A stretch of 59,488 bases of DNA. Origin: Chloroflexota bacterium. GTDB taxonomy: Bacteria; Chloroflexota; Anaerolineae; JAAYEA01. Shown here one piece after another: positions 17,584 through 26,257 of this stretch. Each line of letters starts with the position of its first letter. The first letter of the stretch is position 1. Below the pieces are notes generated by a model that did no database searches, had not been told where the DNA came from, and worked only from the letters and a program-made list of their open reading frames with translations. The position numbers were made by a program, and so were the translations under genes. The stretch lies in NCBI GenBank assembly GCA_019873665.1, contig JAIOAV010000014.1, forward strand, positions 1 through 59,488. The letters run 5' to 3'.

Positions 17584-17749
17584 ACAGAAGGAGGAGGGAT
17601 AAAGGCGCAATTCCATCTCTTGTGCCGTCGCCAGCAGATTGGCCTTCCTCCCTGTCGCCCACAAGGCGCACTGGCTCCTGGCCAGGATACGATCCTGGCC
17701 AGGAGCCCAGTGGGGGGAAAGGAGGATAAAATTGAGATCGCCAATCTCA
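17541..17749 (-). ncRNA. predicted structured small RNA or leader, about 209 nt
   Basis: A -10 element TATAAT (17756-17761) with the extended TGn motif lies just upstream, and a strong terminator ends the unit. Between them AGATTGGC near the 5' end pairs with GCCAATCT (17740-17747 with 17636-17643). TCCTCC pairs with GGAGGA inside that. At the tip is a 20-bp stem with one bulged G and a 3-nt loop (about 17671-17710). The rod shape with internal loops recalls 6S-like or attenuator RNAs, but I recognise no known family. It may be an independent sRNA or a conditionally terminated leader of the PDZ gene. Confidence 0.5.
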
Positions 17750-17755
17750 CTCCTA

Positions 17756-17764
17756 ATTATAGCA
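17756..17764 (-). promoter_or_regulatory. extended -10 promoter for the predicted small RNA
   Basis: On the minus strand TGCTATAAT, an extended -10. No good -35 is visible at 16-18 bp, which fits an extended -10 promoter. Confidence 0.55.
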
Positions 17765-17852
17765 CCTCATCTTTAACTGACTGCTAAACAGGTTAAGCTG
17801 AGATGAAGGATCGGTTAAGAGTTCTTAATCATCGCCGGCGCGGGCGGCGGAT

Positions 17853-17924
17853 TTGACACCATGAAAGATAAGCGTACAATTCGGCATCATTGATATATCA
17901 ATGTAAAATCCATGACACTTACAT
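17853..17924 (+). promoter_or_regulatory. promoter and operator-like palindromes of the sat operon
   Basis: TTGACA (17853-17858), a 16-bp spacer and TACAAT (17875-17880). At the predicted transcription start lies a perfect 16-bp palindrome CATTGATATATCAATG (17888-17903). An ATGTAA/TTACAT inverted pair follows (17901-17906 and 17919-17924). These are good candidate repressor sites for control by sulfur status, although no regulator gene is present. Confidence 0.7.
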
Positions 17925-17939
17925 GTCGAGGAGGATCGA

Positions 17940-19127
17940 ATGCCCAAAGATCATCAGACGATTGCGCCGCATGGCGGGACCCTGATCAACCGGGTGCTGG
18001 AAGGGAAAGAGCGACACGAGGCTCTTGAGCGCGCGGCGACGCTGCCTCGCATGAGCTTGAGCAATGTGGCGATTTCCGATCTAGAGATGATCGCAGTGGG
18101 CGCGTTCAGCCCTCTCACCGGTTTTATGGGGCAGGAGGACTATCGCCGCGTCGTGCAGGAGATGCGGCTCCGCAACGGCCTCCCCTGGGCGATCCCGGTT
18201 ACGCTGCCAGCGTCGCAAGAGGACGCAGCGTCGCTACGCGAGGGCCAGGACGTCGCGTTGTACGAGCCGAGTGGACATCTTCTGGGCATCCTGCACCTGG
18301 CAGAGATATACCCGTATGACAAGCAAACGGAAGCACAGCACGTCTATCGAACCACCGATGAAGCGCATCCCGGCGTGGCTCGCCTTTACGCACAGGGAGA
18401 CCTGCTCTTGGCAGGCGATATCGAGCTGCTCAATCGCCCAAGCCAGATCGCATTCCCGGCCTATCGCTACGATCCCGCCGACACACGCCGTATCTTTGCC
18501 GAGCGGGGCTGGCGTCGCGTGGTCGGCTTTCAGACGCGCAACCCGATCCATCGCGCCCACGAGTACCTGCAGAAGGTCGCTCTGGAGATGGCGGATGGCC
18601 TTCTCTTACACCCTCTTATCGGCGAGACCAAGGCGGGCGACATCCCGGCGGAGGTGCGGATGCGCAGCTATGAGCGCATCATCGCCGACTACTATCCAGC
18701 CGACCGCGTGTTGCTGGCGGTGTTTCCCGCTGCAATGCGCTATGCCGGGCCACGTGAGGCGATCTTCCACGCCATCGCACGCAAGAACTATGGCTGCACA
18801 CACTTTATCGTGGGCCGCGACCACGCCGGGGTGGGCAACTACTATGGGTCGTATGATGCACAGCTCATCTTTGATGAGTTCGCGCCGGAAGAGCTGGGAA
18901 TCACGCCGCTTTTCTTCGAGAACGCTTTCTACTGCCGTCGCTGCGGTGGCATGGTAACCGCCAAGACCTGCCCACACGACAAGTCGTTCCACGTGTCCCT
19001 CAGCGGCACGCAGGTGCGCGCCATGCTGGAGCGCGGCGAGTTGCCGCCGGAGGAATTCACCCGGCCTGAAGTGGCGGAGGTGCTTCTAGAGTCCGCGCGG
19101 GTCGCCCGGCAAGAAGGCGGGAAGTGA
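17940..19127 (+). CDS. sat: sulfate adenylyltransferase (ATP sulfurylase), 395 aa
   Basis: Sat makes adenosine 5'-phosphosulfate (APS) and pyrophosphate from ATP and sulfate in the cytoplasm. The active-site motif [12 protein letters not shown] begins at residue 198, and [12 protein letters not shown] is the second nucleotide-binding signature. A Cys-rich [13 protein letters not shown] segment fits the zinc site known in thermophile-type Sat enzymes. The N-terminal PUA-like domain and the length are normal for the single-chain form. GAGGAGG precedes the start. It is followed after 1 bp by an alkaline-phosphatase-superfamily gene and then by APS kinase, so the product flow is sulfate to APS to PAPS. 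Confidence 0.95.
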   Translation: MPKDHQTIAPHGGTLINRVLEGKERHEALERAATLPRMSLSNVAISDLEMIAVGAFSPLTGFMGQEDYRRVVQEMRLRNGLPWAIPVTLPASQEDAASLREGQDVALYEPSGHLLGILHLAEIYPYDKQTEAQHVYRTTDEAHPGVARLYAQGDLLLAGDIELLNRPSQIAFPAYRYDPADTRRIFAERGWRRVVGFQTRNPIHRAHEYLQKVALEMADGLLLHPLIGETKAGDIPAEVRMRSYERIIADYYPADRVLLAVFPAAMRYAGPREAIFHAIARKNYGCTHFIVGRDHAGVGNYYGSYDAQLIFDEFAPEELGITPLFFENAFYCRRCGGMVTAKTCPHDKSFHVSLSGTQVRAMLERGELPPEEFTRPEVAEVLLESARVARQEGGK

Positions 19128-19128
19128 T

Positions 19129-20523
19129 ATGAGCGACAAACTGATCAGCCGAAAAGTGACCGTCATCGGCCTGGATTGCCTCACGCCACAACTGGTCTTC
19201 GATCAGTGGCGGGATGAGCTGCCGCATCTCTCACGGCTAATGGCAGAGGGCGACTGGGGTCTGTTGGAAAGCACCATCCCGCCGATTACGGTTCCTGCCT
19301 GGACCGCGATGATGAGTGGCAAGAACCCGGGAACGCTCGGTTTTTACGGCTTTCGCAACCGCGCCGACTATTCTTACGATAGCATGGCTATCGCTAACGC
19401 CAAGGCGATCACCGACGACCGCGCCTGGGACATCCTGGGACGCGCGGGCAAAAGGGTGATCGTAGTCGGCGTGCCGCAGACGTACCCGCCACAGCCGGTG
19501 AATGGCTATCTCGTCACGTCGTTCCTGACGCCCAGCACCAAGAGCGAGTACACCTACCCGCCGCAGCTCAAGGAGGAGATAGAGGCGGTTGTCGGCGATT
19601 ATATGCTGGATGTGGAAGGCTTTCGTACCGAGCAGAAGGAGGAGCTGCTGGCGCAGATCTACCGCATGACGGAGAAGCGGTTCCAACTGGTAGAGCATCT
19701 CCTGCGCACCAAACCTTGGGATTTCTTCATGATGGTCGAGATGGGGCCGGACCGCATCCATCATGGGTTCTGGAAGTACATGGATCCCGAGCACCCCAAA
19801 TATCAGCCGGGCAGCCCGTATGTGAACGCCATCAAGGACTATTACCGCTTTCTGGATGACAAGATCGGCGAGCTGTTGACCCTTCTGGGCGAGAATACCG
19901 TTGTCTTTATCGTCTCGGATCACGGGGCACAGCGTATGGATGGCGGCATCTGCTTCAACGAGTGGCTGATCCAGGAAGGGTACCTGAAGCTCAAGTCTTA
20001 CCCCAGTGCGGTAACCCCTTTCAACAAACTGGAAGTGGACTGGGCGCACACTGCGGCGTGGGGTGATGGCGGCTACTATGGCAGGCTCTTTCTTAACGTG
20101 CAGGGACGCGAACCGCAGGGGATCATCCCACCGGGCGAATACGAGACGGTACGCGACGAGTTGATCGCCAAACTGCAGGCGATCACGGACCCGCAGGGGC
20201 GCAACATCGGTACCGTCGCCTTCAAACCGCAAGAGATCTATCGACAACAGAAGGGGGTCCCGCCTGATCTTATCGTCTATTTCGGCAACCTCTACTGGCG
20301 CTCGGTCGGCAGCGTGGGACATGGCAGGTACTATACGTTCGAGAACGACATCGGCCCGGATGACGCGAATCACGCGCAGCACGGCGTCTTTATCCGGCAT
20401 GACCCACGGGCGCGCGGGCGGGGAGAGTTGCAGCACCTGCATATCACCGACATCGCCCCGACCTTGCTCGACCTGTTTGGCTTGCCGATACCCTCAGATA
20501 TGGAAGGAAAGGTGATCGCATAA
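19129..20523 (+). CDS. alkaline phosphatase superfamily phosphodiesterase/nucleotide pyrophosphatase-like, 464 aa
   Basis: It has the type I phosphodiesterase/nucleotide pyrophosphatase fold. The first metal Asp is in VIGLDCLTP, and the Thr nucleophile is in [15 protein letters not shown] near 60-68. An Asp/His pair is in [14 protein letters not shown] and another in [11 protein letters not shown]. No signal peptide or membrane helix is seen, so it is cytoplasmic. It lies between sat and cysC, 1 bp after sat and overlapping cysC by one base, so the three are surely co-translated. The role is unknown; it may act on APS/PAPS, a sulfo-compound or an activated lipid head group (inference). Confidence 0.82.
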   Translation: MSDKLISRKVTVIGLDCLTPQLVFDQWRDELPHLSRLMAEGDWGLLESTIPPITVPAWTAMMSGKNPGTLGFYGFRNRADYSYDSMAIANAKAITDDRAWDILGRAGKRVIVVGVPQTYPPQPVNGYLVTSFLTPSTKSEYTYPPQLKEEIEAVVGDYMLDVEGFRTEQKEELLAQIYRMTEKRFQLVEHLLRTKPWDFFMMVEMGPDRIHHGFWKYMDPEHPKYQPGSPYVNAIKDYYRFLDDKIGELLTLLGENTVVFIVSDHGAQRMDGGICFNEWLIQEGYLKLKSYPSAVTPFNKLEVDWAHTAAWGDGGYYGRLFLNVQGREPQGIIPPGEYETVRDELIAKLQAITDPQGRNIGTVAFKPQEIYRQQKGVPPDLIVYFGNLYWRSVGSVGHGRYYTFENDIGPDDANHAQHGVFIRHDPRARGRGELQHLHITDIAPTLLDLFGLPIPSDMEGKVIA

Positions 20524-21128
20524 TGGCACAACGTGGTTTCACCCTCTGGTTCACTGGCCTTTCGGGCGCGGGCAAGAGCACGCTTGCCCGGCGGATGGAA
20601 ACGCTCTTTCGCGAGCGCAACCTGAAGGTAGAAGTGTTGGATGGCGACGTCGTCCGCACGAATCTCAGCAAGGGGCTGGGCTTTAGCAAAGAGGATCGCG
20701 ACACGAACATCCGACGGATCGGCTTTGTCTGCAAGCTGCTCACTCGCAACGATGTCATCGCCATCGCGGCGGCTATCTCGCCATACCGCGCGATTCGCGA
20801 CGAGATACGGCGCGATATCGGCAGTTTTGTCGAGGTCTATGTGCGTTGCCCGCTGGAAGTCCTGATAGAGCGGGATATCAAGGGGCTGTACAAAAAGGCC
20901 CTGGCGGGCGAGATCACGAACTTTACCGGCGTGTCCGACCCGTACGAGGAGCCATTGAACCCGGAGGTCGTGGTGGACACCGACCGGGAAACGGTTGACG
21001 AGTCGGTCGCCAAGATCGTGGCCACGCTGGTCGCCCTGGGATACCTGGAACCGGCAGAGCAAGAGGTCTATTCGGCGGCGGAAGCTGAGATGGTGGAGAA
21101 GCGTCTCGGCGCGCTGGGATACCTGTAA
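20523..21128 (+). CDS. cysC: adenylyl-sulfate kinase, 201 aa
   Basis: APS kinase phosphorylates APS to PAPS, the sulfate donor. The P-loop GLSGAGKST is at residues 12-20, DGDVVR near 40-45, and the APS-binding [14 protein letters not shown] segment follows. [12 protein letters not shown] and the [11 protein letters not shown] region match the family. A C-terminal tail of about 25 residues ([14 protein letters not shown]) is extra. The start codon overlaps the preceding stop (TAATG). No PAPS reductase or sulfite reductase is in the window, so assimilation versus sulfation cannot be decided here. Confidence 0.93.
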   Translation: MAQRGFTLWFTGLSGAGKSTLARRMETLFRERNLKVEVLDGDVVRTNLSKGLGFSKEDRDTNIRRIGFVCKLLTRNDVIAIAAAISPYRAIRDEIRRDIGSFVEVYVRCPLEVLIERDIKGLYKKALAGEITNFTGVSDPYEEPLNPEVVVDTDRETVDESVAKIVATLVALGYLEPAEQEVYSAAEAEMVEKRLGALGYL

Positions 21129-21153
21129 GGCGGGGCATTGCGGCAGGCAAATG

Positions 21154-21190
21154 ACTGCCAGGCAGATGAGTGGCTGCCTGGCAGTTTCTT
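21154..21190 (+). terminator. intrinsic terminator of the sat operon
   Basis: A perfect 12-bp stem ACTGCCAGGCAG/CTGCCTGGCAGT with an 8-nt loop is followed by TTTCTT, 26 bp after the cysC stop. Confidence 0.85.
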
Positions 21191-21225
21191 GTCCCCGGTG
21201 AAATAGTACTTGTTTCCTATGCCAC

Positions 21226-21254
21226 TTGAATTCGGCAAGGAAACGGATTATAAT
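21226..21254 (+). promoter_or_regulatory. sigma-70 promoter for the large surface protein gene
   Basis: TTGAAT (21226-21231), a 17-bp spacer and a perfect TATAAT (21249-21254), with a leader of about 45 nt. Confidence 0.75.
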
Positions 21255-21306
21255 AGCAATCAGTTGATAGTCGGAGCCGGTTATCATCAGTGGGGGGTGA
21301 ATCTCA

Positions 21307-23970
21307 ATGCATACGGCGCTTCGTCCACCAGTCCGACTGACTCTCGCTCTGCTGCTGATCCTCGCGATTCTGCTATCGCCACTCCCCCGGCCACTGGCGC
21401 CACCCGCCCTGCACGCCGCAACGCCCTCCTACACGGTGATCCTGCAACAGGGCTATGAAGGATACAGCGGCGCTGTGGATACCTACCTGAGCGGTTGGTA
21501 TCCCGACAATACGTACCATGGCACGAACCCACTGGTCGTACGCTCTGACAACCAGGCCGAGCCGCTGTTGCGCTTTGATCTCTCGCCTATTCCCAGCTAT
21601 GCGGCCATAACTTCAGCGCGCCTGGAGCTTTATGCGAGCGGGCGCGGCGGCACGAGTCCCTTCTCCCTGGCGGTCTATCGGGTGTTGCGCCCCTGGGTTG
21701 CCACTGAGGTAACATGGAGACAGACAGCCGCCGGAATCCCGTGGGGCCTCCCCGGCGCGAACGAGATCGGGGTGGACCGTGCAGGCATCGAGACACAGGT
21801 GATCGCCCTGGGCGACGTTGGACAGTGGTACAGTCTTGATGTGACGGCGCTCGCGCAGAGCTGGCTGATGGATCCTGCCGCTAACTATGGCGTGATTCTG
21901 CGAGGCGATTCGCCGCAGTCCATGGAGTATCGATTCAACAGCGCCGAGCACTGGGAGGTGGGATATCGCCCGCGGCTCGTTGTGACCTACATCTATACGG
22001 GGCCAACGCCAACCTCCACCCCGACGGCCACGGCGACGGCTACCAAAACGGCCACAGCCACGCACACCTCGACGGCGACACCCACGCCTACGCCACAGCC
22101 TCGCCACCTCTTTTCCCGCGCACTGGATAACGTCCTGGCGCTGGATGGCGACCTCTCAGATTGGCCGTATGGGGATGCCGTCGTCCTGGATTGGGACACA
22201 GCGAACGGCCGCCCGCCAGTGCGTGTAGCACGGGGCGATGCCAGCATGATGGTGCGCAGCATGTGGGATCGCGAGAACATCTACTTTAGCTTTTACGTGC
22301 TGGACGATCTCGTCATGCACGATGGCCCGGCTATCTGGCACGATGACGGGGTCGAGATCTCGCTAGATGGCTACCACGACGGGCTGTGGAATGGGCCTGA
22401 CGATCACAAGTTCGTCATCCGCCATGATGGCGCATATGTGTACGAAGGCCAAGGCGACGGCAAGATCCTCACACGGCGCTGGGCCAGTAGCGATGGCTAC
22501 TGGCTGGAGATCGCTATCCCATGGACCCTGCTACTGGCCGGGATGGGGCCATACTCCGGCATGACTGTCGGGCTCAACCTTGCGTTGCACGATGACGACG
22601 ATGGCGGCGCCTATGATACCTACCTCATCTGGGAAGGGAACAGCATGACCAATGCTGCCGACTTTGGCAGCCTTTCGCTTATCGGCGACGGTCCCTGGTA
22701 TGTGGATACATACCAGCAGGGCCTCAATGGATACTATGGGGTACATGACACGTACATCAGCGAGCCGGAGCGAACGCAGAACTTTGGCGCTGCCGGACAG
22801 CTCAAGATTCGCTTCGATGGTAATCCAAATCCTCCGCCGCCCCCGCGCGAGAAAAAGGCCGCGCTGTTGCACTTTGCCTTGCCCGAGCTGCCCAGCGGCG
22901 CCCGTGTAACACGCGCCACGCTATATCTGTATGCCGTGGACCGTAGCAACGCGGATCTGGAGATCAGCTCATATCAGGTCAAGCGCTCCTGGGTTGATAT
23001 CCAGGCGACCTGGGATGTGGCCTCCAATGGCAATCCTTGGGGCGCAGCGGGGTGCAATGATCCCGTAACCGACATCTACCCCACGCGCAGCGATATGCGC
23101 TGGGTGTCGGAGCTGAACACGTGGTACGAGCTAGATGTCACCTACATGGTGGCGGGCTGGCTCACGGGCGTGGACCCCAACTATGGTGTGATAGTCAAAG
23201 GATGGAAAGAGGGCTCTCGCGAGTACAGCTTTGTCTCATCTGATCATCTCATCGACATCACACACCGTCCCAAGCTGGTGATCGAATGGCGACATGCGCC
23301 GCCGACAGTGACACCAACGCCCACACGCACTGCGACTATAACGCACACGCCGACTCCGTCTCACACGCCGACGATCACGCCAACGCCGACGCATACCGCT
23401 ACGCCGACCCCTTCTACTGGCACGATTGCCGGTATCATCTTTGCCGATGACAACGCAAATGAGCATCGGGATGAGCATGAGCCAGGCGTTGCTGGTGTGA
23501 CGATCCGGCTGTATCGCTACGGGGAAGAACAAGAGCTGGCACACCATGTTACCGGCAGCGATGGCCTGTACTCTTTTGCAGAGCTGACACCTGGCTGGTA
23601 TACCCTCAGAGTCATCGAGCCGCCGGGCTACGCAGCAACAACCGCTCTCGACTGGACGGTATATGTGACGGCCGGGCTGACCACCGAGGTGCCGTTTGGC
23701 CTCAGGACGCTCTTCACGCCCACCTTGACCGCCACGCTGACCGCGACACCGACGTCAACTGCAACGCCAACACCAACCACGACGCCGACACCGACGGCAT
23801 CACTGACGTTGACGGCATCGCCGACTCCTCTGTCGCCGACGGCCACAGCGACCCTGACGCCAACTGCAACGCCACCGCCTGCGCCGACAGGAACGCCGAC
23901 ATTGACGGTCTCCCCCACCGCCACGCTCTGGTGGCGCGCGCACATTCACCTGCCACTGCTTGGCAGATAG
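21307..23970 (+). CDS. secreted multidomain surface protein (DNRLRE, CBM9-like, DNRLRE, SdrD-B-like), 887 aa
   Basis: A Sec signal peptide covers residues 1 to about 38 (helix LALLLILAILLSP, then ALHA). A DNRLRE-type beta domain (about 45-230) follows, then a Thr/Pro/Ala linker. A DOMON/CBM9-like domain (about 270-460, LDGDLSDWPYGDAVVLDW) comes next, then a second DNRLRE domain (about 470-655). A second TPTP linker leads to an SdrD-B/CnaB-like domain (about 700-795, GTIAGIIFADDNANEHRDE). A long Thr/Pro stalk ends in the short hydrophobic tail AHIHLPLLGR. It looks like a sugar-binding or adhesive cell-surface protein. The tail resembles ends seen on many Chloroflexota exported proteins. No catalytic domain is seen. 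Confidence 0.82.
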   Translation: MHTALRPPVRLTLALLLILAILLSPLPRPLAPPALHAATPSYTVILQQGYEGYSGAVDTYLSGWYPDNTYHGTNPLVVRSDNQAEPLLRFDLSPIPSYAAITSARLELYASGRGGTSPFSLAVYRVLRPWVATEVTWRQTAAGIPWGLPGANEIGVDRAGIETQVIALGDVGQWYSLDVTALAQSWLMDPAANYGVILRGDSPQSMEYRFNSAEHWEVGYRPRLVVTYIYTGPTPTSTPTATATATKTATATHTSTATPTPTPQPRHLFSRALDNVLALDGDLSDWPYGDAVVLDWDTANGRPPVRVARGDASMMVRSMWDRENIYFSFYVLDDLVMHDGPAIWHDDGVEISLDGYHDGLWNGPDDHKFVIRHDGAYVYEGQGDGKILTRRWASSDGYWLEIAIPWTLLLAGMGPYSGMTVGLNLALHDDDDGGAYDTYLIWEGNSMTNAADFGSLSLIGDGPWYVDTYQQGLNGYYGVHDTYISEPERTQNFGAAGQLKIRFDGNPNPPPPPREKKAALLHFALPELPSGARVTRATLYLYAVDRSNADLEISSYQVKRSWVDIQATWDVASNGNPWGAAGCNDPVTDIYPTRSDMRWVSELNTWYELDVTYMVAGWLTGVDPNYGVIVKGWKEGSREYSFVSSDHLIDITHRPKLVIEWRHAPPTVTPTPTRTATITHTPTPSHTPTITPTPTHTATPTPSTGTIAGIIFADDNANEHRDEHEPGVAGVTIRLYRYGEEQELAHHVTGSDGLYSFAELTPGWYTLRVIEPPGYAATTALDWTVYVTAGLTTEVPFGLRTLFTPTLTATLTATPTSTATPTPTTTPTPTASLTLTASPTPLSPTATATLTPTATPPPAPTGTPTLTVSPTATLWWRAHIHLPLLGR

Positions 23971-23997
23971 CGAGCTGATGCACTGGCTTGGACACAA

Positions 23998-24038
23998 GCG
24001 CTGGTGCTGGGCTGTCCCCCTCGGCTCAGCACCAGCGC
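23998..24038 (+). terminator. long hairpin, possible terminator of the surface protein gene
   Basis: A perfect 12-bp stem GCGCTGGTGCTG/CAGCACCAGCGC with a 17-nt loop, 28 bp after the stop. There is no T-run on the plus strand, so it may act as a processing or boundary hairpin instead. Confidence 0.4.
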
Positions 24039-24082
24039 CGGATGCATGACTTGACCGCACTGCAAATAGGACATATATCCCC

Positions 24083-24111
24083 TTGCGTTGCGCTTGGACT
24101 CGTGGTATACT
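24083..24111 (+). promoter_or_regulatory. promoter of the HEAT/DUF6754/MutL-like cluster
   Basis: TTGCGT (24083-24088), a 17-bp spacer and TATACT (24106-24111). The same hexamer pair and spacing appear at the HPr gene (49251-49279). GAGGAGG (24141-24147) lies in the leader. Confidence 0.6.
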
Positions 24112-24162
24112 TTTGTTGCTTATGACACGTAATACACACTGAGGAGGCCGGATACAATCGAA

Positions 24163-25131
24163 TTGTCGCGGATGATGCGTCGAGCATGGCGGGACGAACG
24201 GATGAGCGCGGCACGGCTGCGAGCGCTGCAGGGCGGGAATGCGCGGGAAAAGTGGCAAGCGGTGCGCGCCCTGCGCGCCGCCAAAGACGATGACTCGCGT
24301 GCGGCGCTGGTGGCTGCCCTGGGCGATGAAGAAGCAATCGTCCGCTGGGAAGCGGCCACTTCACTGGCCCGCCACATGAACCCGTCCGTGAGGCAAAGCC
24401 TCACTGAGGCGCTGGCGAGCGACGATCCACGCCGTCAGGCCGCAGCGGCGGATGCCATCGGCGAGGCCGCGTGCGGGCGCGAGATCGCGCCGCTGCTCCG
24501 CGGCTTACTGGCATCCCCTTCGGCAGCGGTCCGACAAGCTGCGACGCGCGCGTTGGGCCGCGTCCGCGATACTGGTGCGCTGCCTGGCTTGCTCTCGATG
24601 GTGCGAGATTCAAGCCTCACGGCCGCCGTACGGCACAGCGCCGTTGAGGCGCTCGCCCAGATCGGCCCGCAGGATATCGCGCAGGAAGCGCGGCATCCGT
24701 TGCAGGATGCGTTGGCAGCCGCGTTTGCCGATCCCTGTCCGCCCGTGCGTGCCGCAGCTGTCAAGGCTATTGGGCGATGGCGCTGCCACGACCTGGCGCC
24801 GCTTCTGGCGCAGGCTCTGCATGACAGCGACATCGCTGTGCGCTGGCAAGCGGTGCGGGCGGCAGCGCGCGTGGGCACGATGACACAGTTGCCGTTGTTG
24901 CGGCGGCTCTTGACGGCGCATGAGGCGGCTTTTGGCAAGCCGTTCGCAGGGTCGGCAGTATATGCTATGCTTGCCATCATGGGGCGCGAGAGCGCCCTCC
25001 GGGCAAAGGCAGCATGGCTGCGGCTACGCCAGCGAGTTGCGCGGCTTCGCTCCACGGTTGTCACTGCTCCGTCGGCCGTGGACGCGGCTGATGAGGGCGA
25101 TAGCCCTGCTGGGAGCGATGATCAGACGTGA
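24163..25131 (+). CDS. HEAT-repeat protein, 322 aa
   Basis: At least six HEAT/PBS-lyase-type helical repeats run from about residue 25 to 270, for example VRWEAATSLARHM, VRQAATRALGRVRD, VRHSAVEALAQIG, VRAAAVKAIGRW and VRWQAVRAAARVG. Such solenoids mediate protein-protein contacts. A basic stretch (AAWLRLRQRVARLRS) and an acidic tail end the protein. It has no signal peptide. The proposed start is TTG at 24163; GAGGAGG lies 15 nt upstream, a long gap, and the next in-frame ATG (24172) is further still. It is the first gene of a nine-gene plus-strand array and overlaps the next gene by 4 bp. Confidence 0.8.
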   Translation: MSRMMRRAWRDERMSAARLRALQGGNAREKWQAVRALRAAKDDDSRAALVAALGDEEAIVRWEAATSLARHMNPSVRQSLTEALASDDPRRQAAAADAIGEAACGREIAPLLRGLLASPSAAVRQAATRALGRVRDTGALPGLLSMVRDSSLTAAVRHSAVEALAQIGPQDIAQEARHPLQDALAAAFADPCPPVRAAAVKAIGRWRCHDLAPLLAQALHDSDIAVRWQAVRAAARVGTMTQLPLLRRLLTAHEAAFGKPFAGSAVYAMLAIMGRESALRAKAAWLRLRQRVARLRSTVVTAPSAVDAADEGDSPAGSDDQT

Positions 25132-25427
25132 ATACTGCACTGAGCGAAGCGCGTCGCGAGGAGATCTTGCACCAATTGGCCGAACGCATTCGGCGTTACG
25201 GGTTGCAGGCGCCAGCCATCTGGCTTCTGGCGATGCACCAGCCGCTGGGTCTTCTGGGAGGGCAATTGCTCCTCTTCTGGCAGCCGCTTCTCGCCCCATT
25301 CCTCGGCGGTGAGGCGTTGCGTGATTATGCCTCTTGGCTGGAAGAGCGAGGCAACATCCAGCGCCTCCTGGCTCTGCTGGAGGCGGACGGCGCGCCAGCC
25401 GAGGATGTAGCTAGGTCGGAGCCTTAG
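25128..25427 (+). CDS. small conserved-looking protein of unknown function, 99 aa
   Basis: I do not recognise the family. The start is GTG at 25128, in a GTGA overlap with the HEAT gene stop, so translation is coupled. The N-terminal 25 residues are a charged helix. The centre (about 28-62) is hydrophobic and rich in Leu, Pro and Trp (LLAMHQPLGLLGGQLLLFWQP), and could be a re-entrant or single membrane segment. The last 30 residues are a charged helix. Its position inside the cluster suggests a small membrane-associated subunit. Confidence 0.7.
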   Translation: MNTALSEARREEILHQLAERIRRYGLQAPAIWLLAMHQPLGLLGGQLLLFWQPLLAPFLGGEALRDYASWLEERGNIQRLLALLEADGAPAEDVARSEP

Positions 25428-25461
25428 CGCCCGCGCAGAGTGGCAGAAAGAGGGGAAAGCG

Positions 25462-26241
25462 ATGGAGGTTCTGAGCCACGTCTTTGCCGGATGGACGATC
25501 AGCCGACCGGCAGCTCTGGTCATCTTGCTTGCCGTGATGGCGCTGTTGTACTTTTTCGCGGCCCGCGTGCGCGCTGGCGCTCGCTATGGTCTGCGCCGCA
25601 TCAAGGGCTATGAGGCTCTGCAACGCATGGTAGGCCAGGCAGCGGAGTTAGGCCAGGCGCTACACATGGCGCTGGGTATTGGCGGCATCGGTGGGACTAA
25701 CACGCTGGAGACGCTGGCTGGCCTGACGACGCTCGAATACCTGGCACAGCAGGCCGCTTTGTGCGATACCTCGCTTCTTGTCAACGTGGCAGACCCCACG
25801 ACGATTCCCGCTGCACAGGGCGCGTTGCGTCGCGGCTATGCTCAGGCCGGTTACCCCGATGAGTACAACCCCAATCAGGTGCGCTTCACCGCCCCCGATC
25901 CTGCAGCCTATGCAGCGGGCGTCATGATGACACTGGAGCAGCAGAGGCTGGCAGGGAACGTGATGATTGGCGCCTTTGGCGACGAATTTCTTCTGATGGG
26001 CGAAACGGGCGCCCGTAAGGGGGTCTTGCAGGTAGGCGGCGCTACCGATTCGCGCGTGCTGCCTTTTGTGTATGCCTCAACGGACCATGCGTTGATCGGT
26101 GAAGAGATCTTTGCTGGCGGGGCCTATTTGTCGCGTCACCCCAATCACATCGGCAGCCTGGCAACTGCGGATGTGATCCGCAGCGCCATCACCATCGCTG
26201 TGGTGATCGGGGTCGTGCTGAAAACGCTGGGTTATCTATAG
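25462..26241 (+). CDS. DUF6754 domain membrane protein, 259 aa
   Basis: A membrane helix lies at about residues 15-34 and another at the C-terminus (ITIAVVIGVVLKTLGYL). Between them is a soluble domain with glycine-rich stretches (LGIGGIGGTNTLETLAGL), VADPTTIPAAQGALRRGY, and GAFGDEFLLMGETGARKGV. This pattern fits the uncharacterised DUF6754 family, which is common in Chloroflexota. No catalytic motif is known. GAAAGCGATG context and a short gap to the neighbours place it in the operon. It probably forms the membrane core of the cluster (inference). Confidence 0.8.
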   Translation: MEVLSHVFAGWTISRPAALVILLAVMALLYFFAARVRAGARYGLRRIKGYEALQRMVGQAAELGQALHMALGIGGIGGTNTLETLAGLTTLEYLAQQAALCDTSLLVNVADPTTIPAAQGALRRGYAQAGYPDEYNPNQVRFTAPDPAAYAAGVMMTLEQQRLAGNVMIGAFGDEFLLMGETGARKGVLQVGGATDSRVLPFVYASTDHALIGEEIFAGGAYLSRHPNHIGSLATADVIRSAITIAVVIGVVLKTLGYL

Positions 26242-26257
26242 GGGGAAGGGGAGAGCC

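Noticed and set aside
17538-17750. 70-codon open frame through the predicted RNA
   Set aside because: It reads straight through the hairpins and the terminator and has no ribosome-binding site; a structured RNA explains the region better.
19237-20442. 401-codon open frame antisense to the phosphatase-superfamily gene
   Set aside because: GC-rich codon bias opens the opposite strand; the product has no family features and no ribosome-binding site, whereas the plus-strand gene has metal and nucleophile motifs.
22010-23900. Thr/Pro-rich DNA repeats suggestive of a minisatellite
   Set aside because: Not exact tandem units; they are degenerate codon repeats for protein stalks, as also at 33150-33400 and 48040-48260.
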